From Sulfobacillus benefaciens (GTDB taxonomy: Bacteria; Bacillota; Sulfobacillia; Sulfobacillales; Sulfobacillaceae), in the NCBI GenBank assembly GCA_003023695.1, contig PXYW01000016.1, positions 1,462 to 56,097 of the forward strand: DNA of 54,636 bases, written 5' to 3'. Position 1 is the first letter of the stretch. Every line of letters starts with the position of its first letter. Positions 44,095-52,774 of the stretch are shown in pieces. Below the pieces are notes generated by a model. That model was not told the origin of the DNA, did not search any database, and worked only from the letters and a program-made list of their open reading frames with translations. The translations under genes were made by a program, and so were the position numbers.

Positions 44095-44911
44095 AGGTGT
44101 TGGCGCAGAGGACAACCAGGAGGATCGGTATCTCTCATCAGCTTTGGCGCGGGGTTTAGCTATTATCCGGTGCTTCGACCAACACCACACCGAGTTAAGC
44201 CTTACGGAAATAGCCGAGTTGCTGGGGGTATCGCGATCGGTGCCCTTTCGGTTTGTGTATACCCTAGAAGCATTGGGATACCTACGTCAAGATTCGCATT
44301 CCAAGCGCTATCATCTCACGCCAAAAGTCATGGAATTAGGCTATGCCTATATGCAGTCCTTACAAATTAATGACGTTGTAATGCCGGTATTAAAACAGCT
44401 GCGGGACAGCACGGGTTTTTCCGCCCATATGGGAGTTTTGCAAGGTTCTTCCGTGGTGTATGTGGCCAGGGTTCCTGCTACAGCGATTACTAGCGTAAAT
44501 ATCCATGTTGGAGCGCGATTGCCCTCGCATGCGACCGCCATGGGAAAAGTTTTGTTGGCATACCAACCGTCATCGGTTGTTCAGGCCTTGTATGGTGAAA
44601 ACAGGTCGCTGGAGGTCTTTACCCAAAATACGAAAGTGTCAGTGGAGGCTCTTTTAGCGGATCTCAAAGCCATTAGAGAACGCGGCTATGCGATAAGCAA
44701 TGAGGAATTTGAATATGGCATTCGATCGGTTGCGGTACCTATTCTCAATGCTCGGGGCGAGAGCGAGGCTGCCATTAATGTGGCGGCCATTCCGTCGGCA
44801 GTGGATGGGGAAAAAGAGGTGGAAACCATGCTGCCAGCACTAAAACAAGCCCAGGATGCATTGGAAAGTTATCTCGTGCATAGTGGCCGTACGTTCGACG
44901 CGGAGTATTGA
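44066..44911 (+). CDS. IclR family transcriptional regulator
   Basis: 281 residues. After an acidic N-terminal tail the winged HTH (SLTEIAELLGVSRSVPFRFV, TLEALGYLRQD) is followed by the IclR effector domain (GARLPSHATAMGKVLLAYQP, RERGYAISNEEFEYGIRSVA). ATG 44066 is set by AAGGAG 7 bases upstream; the frame is open further back inside the hydrolase gene. IclR proteins commonly control aromatic catabolism in response to pathway compounds. It lies within the operon it probably controls, between the upper and lower halves. Confidence 0.92.
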   Translation: MTEETHTEPEGVGAEDNQEDRYLSSALARGLAIIRCFDQHHTELSLTEIAELLGVSRSVPFRFVYTLEALGYLRQDSHSKRYHLTPKVMELGYAYMQSLQINDVVMPVLKQLRDSTGFSAHMGVLQGSSVVYVARVPATAITSVNIHVGARLPSHATAMGKVLLAYQPSSVVQALYGENRSLEVFTQNTKVSVEALLADLKAIRERGYAISNEEFEYGIRSVAVPILNARGESEAAINVAAIPSAVDGEKEVETMLPALKQAQDALESYLVHSGRTFDAEY

Positions 44912-44963
44912 TAGGTCAAAAACTTGGCGAGGAAGAGATTTTTCGACAAAGGTGGAGTTACCC

Positions 44964-45761
44964 GTGGACTTAGAGCTTGGCAACAAGGTGGCAGTGATTA
45001 TGGGAGGAACGTCAGGGGTAGGCCTTGCTGTAGCCAAAAGACTATTGGATGAGGGTGCCCGGGTGGCCATTTGCGGACGCGCGGCCAGTAAGCTGCAGAT
45101 GGCGGAGTCCCTTCTTAGACAATCGGTGAACCAAGCGGCTGACCGGGTGTTAGCAATGACGTGTGATGCGACGGATGTCTCCATGGTTCATTTGTTTATC
45201 GAGGCGGTAGGCAAGGCTTATGGTGGCATTGATGTCCTGGTAAACAGCGCTGGGGGCAGCTTGATGAAAAGCTTTTTTGAGTTAACCCAGACGGATTGGA
45301 TGGATCAAATCAACCTTAAGTATTTTGCCGTGATTTACGCGGTGCAGGAGAGTATTCCCTATCTTAAGCAATCTACTGCGCCACGCATTATTAATATTAA
45401 CTCGACGTTGGCGCGTGAGGCCAACGAAAAGTTGGTTGCAACCGGAGCAACCCGTGCGGGACTATTAAACCTTACGAAAAGTTTGGCTCTTGAGTTGGCG
45501 CCATATGAAATTTTGGTCAATTCTGTGAGCCTGGGTGTGATCCGGTCGGATCAATGGGAACGGCGGAGGCAATCTGATCCTGGAGGCGGTGACGCCGATG
45601 TATGGTACCAGCAGTTGGCATCTTCACGGCGGATTCCCTTGGGCCGAGTGGGATTGCCTCGGGAAGTGGCTGATGTGATTGCCTTTATGGCATCGGCTCG
45701 GTCGTCTTATGTGACGGGGACATGTATCGAAGTGGATGGGGGAATGAGCCGGTATGTCTAA
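44964..45761 (+). CDS. Short-chain dehydrogenase/reductase
   Basis: 265 residues with VIMGGTSGVGLAVAKRL at the cofactor site, NSAGG, an INST serine block and SVSLGVI after the active-site helix. The usual YxxxK is replaced: the expected position reads ATGATRAGLLNLTKS, so the catalytic Tyr and Lys are absent or displaced. It may be a non-classical or divergent SDR. GTG 44964 is supported by AGGTGGAG. It is coupled to the ThDP enzyme gene by an 8-base overlap. Confidence 0.85.
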   Translation: MDLELGNKVAVIMGGTSGVGLAVAKRLLDEGARVAICGRAASKLQMAESLLRQSVNQAADRVLAMTCDATDVSMVHLFIEAVGKAYGGIDVLVNSAGGSLMKSFFELTQTDWMDQINLKYFAVIYAVQESIPYLKQSTAPRIININSTLAREANEKLVATGATRAGLLNLTKSLALELAPYEILVNSVSLGVIRSDQWERRRQSDPGGGDADVWYQQLASSRRIPLGRVGLPREVADVIAFMASARSSYVTGTCIEVDGGMSRYV

Positions 45762-47421
45762 AGAGTCGGCTGGTGCGACGGGTAGCGCCACCTATACTGT
45801 GTCTGATGCTATTGTAGAGGGATTGGTTGGCGCGGGTGTGACCGCAGCGTACGGGGTAGTGAGCATTCATAATCTCCCCATTTATGAAGCCATGGAACGC
45901 AATGGAGCGATTCGGATTGTCCCAGCCCGGGGAGAGAGTGGCGCGGTGAATATGGCAGATGCCCATGCCCGGGTGAGTGGGGGATTGGGGGTGGCTATTA
46001 CCAGCACAGGCACTGGAGCTGGCAATGCGGCGGGTTCCTTAATGGAAGCATGGTCTGCTGGCACGCCCGTGATCCATATCACGGGACAAGTCCATTCAGC
46101 GTTTATTGGCACCGGACAGGGATATATTCATGATTGCAAGGATCAACTGGGCATGTTAGAAAGTGTGGGAAAGGCGGCATTTCGATTGGGGCGGCCTAAT
46201 GAGGCTAGAGCAGTAATCAGCGCGGCGATTAATACCGCATTGACGCCGCCCCGGGGTCCCGTAAGTATCGAAATCCCCATCGATGTTCAGACACAAGCAT
46301 GCCAGGGTGGGCCGTTCTTCTTTGAATCTGCTCACCAGATCTCACGGGATGAACACGGTTTAGAAGACGCTTTAGAACTCCTAAAAGTCGCGCGCCGGCC
46401 GGTAATTTGGGCGGGTGGCGGAGCGGTATCGTCTGGTGCGGGCGAAGAGATTGCGGAGCTGGCCGAGAAACTTTGCGCACCAGTAATTACCAGCCAGGCC
46501 GGGCGTGGCCTGATGCCTGAAAACCATCCTCTATGCATCGGGAACTTCGCAAATTTCCCGGAAGTCTCCGAGTTTTTGCAGCACTGCGACTTGTTGTTAA
46601 GTGTCGGCGTACGCTTTCGCAGCAACGAAACGTCAGCCTGGCGGACTAGGGTGCCTAATATCCATATCGGCATTGACGCCGATCTTCGGGCGTTGAATAG
46701 GAACTATGGGCATAGCTTATTTTTGCATGGTGATGCACGAGGGTATCTTACCGCTATTTTGAGTCGATTGTCGGGCGTACCGTCAGTGGCTGACGACTAT
46801 CGTAGAGAAATTGCCCGGGTTAGGGACGGTGTCAGAACTCGTTTGCGAAAGCAGCTTGGTCCTTACGAAACGATTATGGATGCAATGCGCTACGCTTTGC
46901 CGCGGGATGCGGTCATTGTGCGAGATGTCACGGTGCCTTCTAGTGCTTGGGGTAGTCGCTTGCTAGAAATTTATCAAACCCGCAGTTCAGTACATGCAGC
47001 AGGCGGTGGAATTGGGCAAGGCCTACCGATGGCCATTGGGGCGCAAATTGCGGCACCGGATGCGACTGTAATGCTTATGGTGGGAGATGGGGGATTTTTG
47101 GTCAACGTCGGGGAACTGGCCACTATGGCTCAGGAGAACCTACCGATTTTGATTGTGCTCTTTGATGATGGAGGCTACGGAGTATTACGAAACATTCAAG
47201 AGAACAAATATAAGCGACACATTGCGGTGGACTTGAAGAGCCCAGATTTTGTGAAACTATCTGAGTCGTTTGGCATCGAGACCGCTGTGATTACCTCCCA
47301 CGCGCAATTTCCTGCGATATTTGAGCAAATGGTGAGCAAAAGAGAGCCTGCCTTAATCGTCATTGACATGTCCGAAGTGGGCCAAATGGCCGAAGCATTT
47401 GCTGGTCCACCGGGAGTATAG
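45754..47421 (+). CDS. Thiamine diphosphate-dependent enzyme (acetolactate synthase/benzoylformate decarboxylase-like)
   Basis: 555 residues with the three-domain ThDP build: N-terminal pyrimidine domain with the activating Glu in PARGESGAVNMADAHARVSG, a central domain (RPVIWAGGGAVSSGAGEEIAE split by short loops) and the C-terminal pyrophosphate domain with GDGGFLVNVGELATMAQ. The second half of the ThDP motif reads DDGGYGVLRN instead of the usual NN ending. It likely decarboxylates a 2-oxo acid or transfers the resulting aldehyde unit. Its place in an aromatic operon suggests action on a ring-cleavage 2-oxo acid (inference). Confidence 0.9.
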   Translation: MSKESAGATGSATYTVSDAIVEGLVGAGVTAAYGVVSIHNLPIYEAMERNGAIRIVPARGESGAVNMADAHARVSGGLGVAITSTGTGAGNAAGSLMEAWSAGTPVIHITGQVHSAFIGTGQGYIHDCKDQLGMLESVGKAAFRLGRPNEARAVISAAINTALTPPRGPVSIEIPIDVQTQACQGGPFFFESAHQISRDEHGLEDALELLKVARRPVIWAGGGAVSSGAGEEIAELAEKLCAPVITSQAGRGLMPENHPLCIGNFANFPEVSEFLQHCDLLLSVGVRFRSNETSAWRTRVPNIHIGIDADLRALNRNYGHSLFLHGDARGYLTAILSRLSGVPSVADDYRREIARVRDGVRTRLRKQLGPYETIMDAMRYALPRDAVIVRDVTVPSSAWGSRLLEIYQTRSSVHAAGGGIGQGLPMAIGAQIAAPDATVMLMVGDGGFLVNVGELATMAQENLPILIVLFDDGGYGVLRNIQENKYKRHIAVDLKSPDFVKLSESFGIETAVITSHAQFPAIFEQMVSKREPALIVIDMSEVGQMAEAFAGPPGV

Positions 47422-47432
47422 GAGGAATATCA

Positions 47433-48905
47433 TTGATCACTGCGTTAGATAATGAACCGTTTGTCTCAGGGAAGTTTTTAGTGGCGGGACAATGGGTTGC
47501 CGGGCGTAAGACATTTGAGGTTCATAATCCTGCACGGGTAGACAATATTGTTGGGTTAGCAGCTTGGTGTTCTGCCGAAGATGTGTTGCTGGCCATTGAA
47601 GCCGCCTGGGGAGCATTTGCTTCTTGGAAAAGCACCGACCTCAGCGAACGGATTGAGCGGACACTTGAAGCGGCCAAAAACTTAAGGCCCTATCTTGATG
47701 ATCTTGCCAAGCTTTTGGTTCGAGAAAATGGGAAAGTTTTAGTCGAAGCTAAAAAAGATGTTTATCGATGTGACGAGGTTTTAGAAATACTTCCCCATCA
47801 TTTAAATCGTTGGTTTTCCGGGATGATCTTTGAAGGTACTCAACATGTAGAACAAAGAAGACGTCCCAGGGGAGTCACGGCAATTATATCCCCATGGAAC
47901 TCTCCCATGATCTTGACGTTTAAGCGTGTTATCCCTGCGATTCTGACTGGGAACACTGTTGTAGTCAAACCTCCTAGTTATTGTCCCTTGACGATTATGG
48001 AAGCCTTAAAAGTGGTGGCCAAGTCTTTTCCAGACGGTGTGCTGAATATTGTTACCGGGCCTGGCGCTGAGATTGGAGAAATGTTAGCCACCCATCCTGC
48101 GGTTAAAACCGTCTCTTTAATCGGGGGAACCGAAACCGGGAAGACGGTCATGAGAATGGCGGCTCCGACCTTAAAGAAGTTGTACTTGGAATTAGGAGGC
48201 AACGACCCAGCGATTATATTGCCGGACGCTGCATTATCCGATGCTGAGGTGAGCAGATTGAAAGGCGCAGTGTTGCGTTCGGCGGGCCAGGTATGCTCCG
48301 CGGTGAAACGTATTTATGTGCACCGATCACGGTATGAAGAACTGGTAGCCAAGCTCACCACCGCGTTTGACGAGGTCACAGTAGGAGACGGATTGAAAAC
48401 CGGGGTGACGATGGGGCCCTTGAACAATAAAGCGCAGTATGACTTTGTCACCCAACTTTTGAACGATACCCGCGCTCAGGGTCGTACGATGTTGTCTTGC
48501 GGACAGAAGGAATCTCTGGAGTCATGGGATCAAGGCTATTTTGTTGCTCCTACGATCGTTGCCGATGCAGAAAATGACGACGAATTAGTGCAGTGCGAAC
48601 AATTTGGCCCGGTAATCCCAATCGTTCAATACGACGACATTGATCAGGCCGTGACTTGGGCGAATCAAACTCCCTACGGACTCCGCGCATCCATCTGGGG
48701 AGGAGATCTCCAGCACGCTCAAGATCTGGCGCAGCAACTAGAAGCCGGAGCGGTATTTTACAATCAGCACGGAATTTTTCAAGATCTCCTGCTGGACTTT
48801 CCTGGGGTCAAAGAAAGCGGTGTAGGTCGGGAAACCATTTTTGGCAACTTTGAATTGTTTTGCGATACCTACGGCTTTGCCCATGACCGAGGTGATAACG
48901 TATGA
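47433..48905 (+). CDS. NAD(P)-dependent aldehyde dehydrogenase
   Basis: 490 residues. It shows ISPWNSPMI, VVVKPPSYCPLT, the glycine motif LIGGTETGKTVM, Glu253 in YLELGGNDPA and the catalytic Cys288 in RSAGQVCSAVKR. ENGKVLVEAKKDV is also characteristic of ALDHs acting on semialdehydes. The start is TTG 47433 with GGAGG 7-9 bases upstream. It probably oxidises the aldehyde formed by the preceding ThDP enzyme, or a hydroxymuconic semialdehyde. Its C-terminal end overlaps the next ATG by 4 bases. Confidence 0.92.
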   Translation: MITALDNEPFVSGKFLVAGQWVAGRKTFEVHNPARVDNIVGLAAWCSAEDVLLAIEAAWGAFASWKSTDLSERIERTLEAAKNLRPYLDDLAKLLVRENGKVLVEAKKDVYRCDEVLEILPHHLNRWFSGMIFEGTQHVEQRRRPRGVTAIISPWNSPMILTFKRVIPAILTGNTVVVKPPSYCPLTIMEALKVVAKSFPDGVLNIVTGPGAEIGEMLATHPAVKTVSLIGGTETGKTVMRMAAPTLKKLYLELGGNDPAIILPDAALSDAEVSRLKGAVLRSAGQVCSAVKRIYVHRSRYEELVAKLTTAFDEVTVGDGLKTGVTMGPLNNKAQYDFVTQLLNDTRAQGRTMLSCGQKESLESWDQGYFVAPTIVADAENDDELVQCEQFGPVIPIVQYDDIDQAVTWANQTPYGLRASIWGGDLQHAQDLAQQLEAGAVFYNQHGIFQDLLLDFPGVKESGVGRETIFGNFELFCDTYGFAHDRGDNV

Positions 48906-49678
48906 ACATCGGTTTGATCGGGGTAGGCGCAATTGGGCGGTTTTTGATTCAAGAAGTCAACGACCACAAAGCGATTGAGGGGTGTGCGATCACAGCCCTG
49001 CTAGATGAGCGTGCTCGTTCCAATGTGCCGTCCAAGGACAAAACTCTGCCGATATATACTGAGGTGGCGCCGTTTGTGGATTCTGGAATTGATCTGTGCT
49101 GTGAGGCCAGCACGGTAGAAGCTGCCAGGATCTATGTGCCAGAGTTGTTAAGCCGGGGATGCTCAGTGGTTTTAAGCAGTGTGGGCTGCCTGGCAGATCC
49201 TGAATTTTATCAAGTGGTTCAGAGAAGATGTCGCGAAGGGAATGCGCTTTTATATGTGCCTTCTGGAGCCATTGCAGGCTTGGATGCGATTCAAGCAGCT
49301 AGCTATAGAGGGAATTTACATCACGTATCAATTACCAGTCGCAAGCCATCTCACGCATTGGGAGCGGATAACGGACAAACCGAAGTGTTGTTTCAGGGGA
49401 GTGCTATCGATGCGATACAGGCTTTCCCTAGAAATGTGAATTCTGCCGTAGCACTGAGTTTGGCCGGTATGGGCCCCTATCTTACCCAAGTCACGGTGCT
49501 TGCCGTTGCGTCCCTTCAGCATAATGAACATACCATTGTCGCGGAAGGGGACTTTGGGGCCATGGAAATCACGGTGCAAAACCGGCCCATGGAGGATAAC
49601 CCGAAAACAAGTTTTTTGGCGGCCTTAAGCGTGTTGGGAATGATTCGCAAGCTAAATAACCCGGTTCGGATAGGTTAA
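48902..49678 (+). CDS. L-aspartate dehydrogenase-like protein (NadX family)
   Basis: 258 residues. N-terminal Rossmann motif IGLIGVGAIGRFLI, then the family's VPSGAIAGLDAIQAA (residues 120-134), TSRKP, AFPRNVNSAVALSLAGMGP and the ending MEDNPKTSFLAALSVLGMIRKL. These define the aspartate dehydrogenase family, which interconverts aspartate and iminosuccinate/oxaloacetate with NAD(P). No nadA or nadC is near, so NAD synthesis is unlikely to be its role here. In this operon it may act on a pathway imine or 2-oxo acid. It is the last gene of the operon (ATGA overlap). Confidence 0.9.
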   Translation: MNIGLIGVGAIGRFLIQEVNDHKAIEGCAITALLDERARSNVPSKDKTLPIYTEVAPFVDSGIDLCCEASTVEAARIYVPELLSRGCSVVLSSVGCLADPEFYQVVQRRCREGNALLYVPSGAIAGLDAIQAASYRGNLHHVSITSRKPSHALGADNGQTEVLFQGSAIDAIQAFPRNVNSAVALSLAGMGPYLTQVTVLAVASLQHNEHTIVAEGDFGAMEITVQNRPMEDNPKTSFLAALSVLGMIRKLNNPVRIG

Positions 49679-50363
49679 GAATTGCACAATAGCTTGGGAC
49701 GAATCGGGGACCGTGACGCGACCGCAAGATACTCTAGGAGGCCACATGGATTCAGTGATGGAGGGAGTGCACGGTGAGTCCGGGTACTCTTATCTCGACC
49801 TCGCCACGCATAGTAGCCGATCCGTGAGGCCTGAAAGACGTCCCACATCGTTGTGATGGGATGCCAATCGTGGAATTATCCTGAACTCTCAACAGCAATT
49901 CATATTTCCGGTCATCTGGTTCTTCGAGTCGTGATCATTCCCGCTGAATAGGAATCCTGAAAGAGGGGTTATGGGGTTAAGTGTGGCGAGGTCTGGACCT
50001 TCTTCGACGAGGAGATGGATCTTATAACCCAACCACGTGATCACGTCTTCCCCCTTCGCATCGACGCCGCGATAGGTTTTCTTGCCCCCGTCGGGCGTCG
50101 TCTGGTTCGACCGATGCACCGTTTGCCAAAGTCAGGTAAGACCTGTTGGAGGTCCTTGATAATCGGGTGCACCATGGCCTTGACATGGTCGAGATGATCC
50201 AAGACACGATGCAAAAATCGTGTATGATGCCAAGCTGACGGAACGCGCCCGCCAAACCCGACCATTTCGCGTTTGGCCGTTGCGGCGGAGTAAACGTCGA
50301 ACCCGGCCCTCTATGATACTCATTATCCGGCTCATGGGATATAATACCGTGTAGAAAGGAGCG
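49679..50363. other. Gene-poor stretch holding a transposase remnant
   Basis: Apart from the DDE transposase remnant listed separately (about 49889-50340) nothing is recognised; 49679-49888 shows no terminator with a T-run for the aromatic operon. Confidence 0.5.
49889..50340 (-). pseudogene. DDE transposase remnant (IS1182/IS4-like)
   Basis: Minus-strand blocks read in changing frames: EYHRGPGSTFTPPQRPNAKW (near 50320), VPSAWHHTRFLHRVLDHL and LQQVLPDFGK (near 50250-50140), then TPDGGKKTYRGVDAKGEDVI and WLGYKIHLLVEEGPDLA (near 50100-49990). This order matches the N-terminal half of DDE transposases with a W.GYK.H..VD block. At least two frameshifts separate the pieces and the C-terminal catalytic part is missing. 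Confidence 0.75.
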
Positions 50364-51052
50364 ATGGTCGTGTACGAAGCGATGTTGCCGCCAGGCACCA
50401 CCACAGTAGCCGACATTTTAGCCGAATAGCAGGCCATGGATCAGTTTTATTTAGTTGGCGGGACAGCCCTCACGGTACATCTGGGCCATCGCCAATCTCG
50501 CGATCTGAATTTCTTTACGCGAGATCCCCAAGAGCGGCTTCCCACTCTCCAGGATCTGGATTCGGTTTTGGCACGTTTCCATCGCGTAGAATGGGCGCTC
50601 AAGACCACTGAACAAATCCAATGCCGTCTCGACCGGGTGTCAGTGACCCTCTTGGCGTATCCCTTTTCACATCGTTTTGCCTTTCAACCCTGGCGTGGCT
50701 TAGCCGTCGCCGACGCACGGGATATTGCGGTGCAAAAAGCTTACACAGTGGGGCGCCGCGCTCAGGCCCGGGATTACTTGGATTTGCATGCCATTCTGAC
50801 ACGTGGCCTGTGAGTCTGGACGATTTGCTGGCTTGGGCTTACGAAACCTATGATGAAGCGTTCTCTCCGCGATTATTTGTCCAACAACTGACGTATACTG
50901 CGGACCTCCCCGACCGAAACAACGCATTAGCCCGTTTGGTGAATCCCCTCACGTTTGACACCGTGACCACTGACTTGATGCAGATCGTTCGTCACTGGTC
51001 CGCGCGACGCTTTCACCCAGAACCACCGCAGCCGCAAGGACCCTACCTATGA
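50364..51052 (+). pseudogene. AbiEii/AbiGii-like nucleotidyltransferase, broken by a stop and a frameshift
   Basis: The gene would start at ATG 50364 (GAAAGGAG upstream) with LPPGTTTVADILAE, but an in-frame TAG lies at 50427-50429. It continues as MDQFYLVGGTALTVHLGHRQ (the nucleotidyltransferase GG motif with following DLNFF) up to HAILTRGL and a TGA at 50811-50813, then resumes in another frame as SLDDLLAWAYETYDEAF and FVQQLTYTADLPD to 51052. The order matches AbiEii-type toxins of abortive-infection or toxin-antitoxin modules. Two independent lesions indicate decay, though the fragment from ATG 50436 could still be made. Confidence 0.8.
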
Positions 51053-51387
51053 GATTACCCCCGAAGATTCAGCGCCTTTTTTACCGGTATCATGCCGATC
51101 GTCTCGATCCGAATCACCATGCCGCAATCATCATTCCCACCGTGCTGGCGGACGGTGACTTACCCGATTGGAACTGGCTCTTTGCTGTCTATGGCTGGGA
51201 CACCATTCGCCATTGGATTCAGGCACCGGGCCACGCGGCTTCCTTACCGCCTCCCCTAGAATGGTTTTGGACGGCCGTTCTCCTCGACTCGCCCCAGGAA
51301 ACACCCCGATGGTCCGGCGGCAATGCCCGCCGCCAGGTGCCACAGGACGCCCTGCCTCATTGGTTTCCTGACGACTTACGCCGCTAG
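51049..51387 (+). CDS. Small partner of the AbiEii-like gene (DUF6922-like)
   Basis: 112 residues. The N-terminus LPPKIQRLFYRYHADRLDPNHHA followed by IPTVLADGDLPDWNWLFAVYGW (two adjoining blocks) and IRHWI fits a small family often encoded next to AbiEii-like nucleotidyltransferases. The ATG overlaps the stop of the broken toxin gene by 4 bases. It is intact while its partner is not, as expected if it neutralised the toxin. The family name is given with moderate certainty. Confidence 0.65.
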   Translation: MRLPPKIQRLFYRYHADRLDPNHHAAIIIPTVLADGDLPDWNWLFAVYGWDTIRHWIQAPGHAASLPPPLEWFWTAVLLDSPQETPRWSGGNARRQVPQDALPHWFPDDLRR

Positions 51388-51854
51388 CCAGTCGGTAAAA
51401 GGCCATCATGCGACTTCCCGGCCGCATCGTGGCATGAGTATTGTTCGACATCATGCATGACCCATGGCGTAGGTGGCAAGATGACACCACAGAGCGCGGT
51501 GGCCCCACGTTCGGCGCATGCCGGAAGTCGCTCGGAGAGCCAAGCCAGGGCAGGACCGGCCACCATAATGGTTCTTAGAGAGCGAGTGGCAAGAGCCCAT
51601 GGGTAAGCGTCATATCTTACCCACATTCCATTCGTTGCTGTTGCGTTAACATACTGATGAAAGGAGTGAAAACCCATGACGACTGCGAAACGGGAAGTGT
51701 TGCGCCCCGTTGTTTGCGCAATAGCTGCGGCACTAAAAATCTGTCTCTTACGAGCTGTTGTGTTTCCGATGGGGCTACAGCATGATGTCCAAATGCAGCA
51801 AAATAGGCCAATACGTGCTAACCTAAACACAAATGGAAGTAAGGGGAGTTGTAT
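51388..51854. other. Gene-poor stretch, nothing firmly recognised
   Basis: A 72-codon plus-strand frame from ATG 51676 has AAGGAG 9 bases upstream but its composition deteriorates and it runs into the next gene; it may be a truncated gene. A long minus-strand frame here overlaps the next gene and is not supported. Confidence 0.35.
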
Positions 51855-52199
51855 ATGGCTGAGTTGCTGCGAGACGGCGACGAACTGGTCTTGAGACTGA
51901 CCACACTGGAAAAGATGGAAGGAGTACATGGTGATATTCGCGTCCCTTTATCTGCCGTACAAAGCATTTCGGTAGTTGAGGATGTCATTCATGCGGTGCA
52001 TGGGCTGAAGATGCCAGGTAGCCGTATTCCTGGAATATTTGCCATGGGGACCTTCATCACGGGAAACAGCACCACCTTTGCCATTGTTCACCACCAAAAC
52101 AAACGCGGTGTCAGGGTGCTGTTACAGGGTGGGAAATATGATGCTCTGATAATCGGTGCGGAAGATCCGGAGAAACTAGTGGCCTCCTTAGGCGTTTAA
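51855..52199 (+). CDS. Hypothetical protein, PH-like fold suspected
   Basis: 114 residues, mainly beta-strand pattern with one C-terminal helix (AEDPEKLVASLGV). The series GDELVLRLTTLEKMEG, VPLSAVQSISVVED, GTFITGNSTTFAIVHH and GVRVLLQGGKYDALIIGAED resembles small bacterial PH-like (photosystem/YdhM-type) domains, but no precise family can be given. ATG 51855 follows AAGGGGAG. It appears monocistronic and soluble. Confidence 0.7.
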   Translation: MAELLRDGDELVLRLTTLEKMEGVHGDIRVPLSAVQSISVVEDVIHAVHGLKMPGSRIPGIFAMGTFITGNSTTFAIVHHQNKRGVRVLLQGGKYDALIIGAEDPEKLVASLGV

Positions 52200-52774
52200 T
52201 TGCGGATTATTGTCATGGATGGGACCATTAGTACGGTGTTCATAATCCAAGGGACTTGCTCAAGGCCCGTCAAATCCATCACGCATATCCCTCTGCAGTG
52301 ACCTTGGCTGTTCATGGCTCCGTCTCATCGTTCGTTTGATGGTGATCATATACAGTTCGTGGACCAATGAACAAGATTTGGGGGGCTTAAGCGCACCAGA
52401 AGTTCTTCGTTGGGAATAGAGAGGACTGGTTTGCTTGCGAGGGTCACGTGCTGACCTTTAACACAACAAGAGAAAGTGGACCCAGGCGTCAACGAGCAAC
52501 TGTCTAGGATATTTACAAATGGAGCGCCTAGGAGAGCGCTTGTGGTTTGGACGTCTTTTCGGCTTGCACAGCAAGGGTGGTAACGGGTGGTGTCGGACAC
52601 TGGCAGTCTTCACGATTACCCCCTGACCTGTATTATGCCCGGGTGTTGGTAAACAGTGCCGCCATTAGGGCTGAATTGATGTCAACCGCCTGACTATCGT
52701 ACCTGATCGTTTGAGAGATATATTCACAATGATGTATCGTCATGAATGCGATGGCTTTCTAAGGAGGGTGGCTT
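52200..52774. other. Gene-poor stretch without recognised content
   Basis: No coding sequence, mobile-element remnant or clear hairpin-terminator is recognised between the PH-like hypothetical gene and the MarR-type gene. Confidence 0.4.

Noticed and set aside
50800..50825. Programmed frameshift in the AbiEii-like gene
   Set aside because: No slippery heptamer is visible and the gene also has a separate in-frame stop, so simple decay is more likely.
51676..51894. 72-codon plus-strand frame with a good ribosome site
   Set aside because: Its second half overlaps the next gene out of frame and the sequence matches no family; at most a truncated remnant.
51384..51929. 181-codon minus-strand frame
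   Set aside because: It overlaps the start of a better-supported plus-strand gene and contains no recognised domain.
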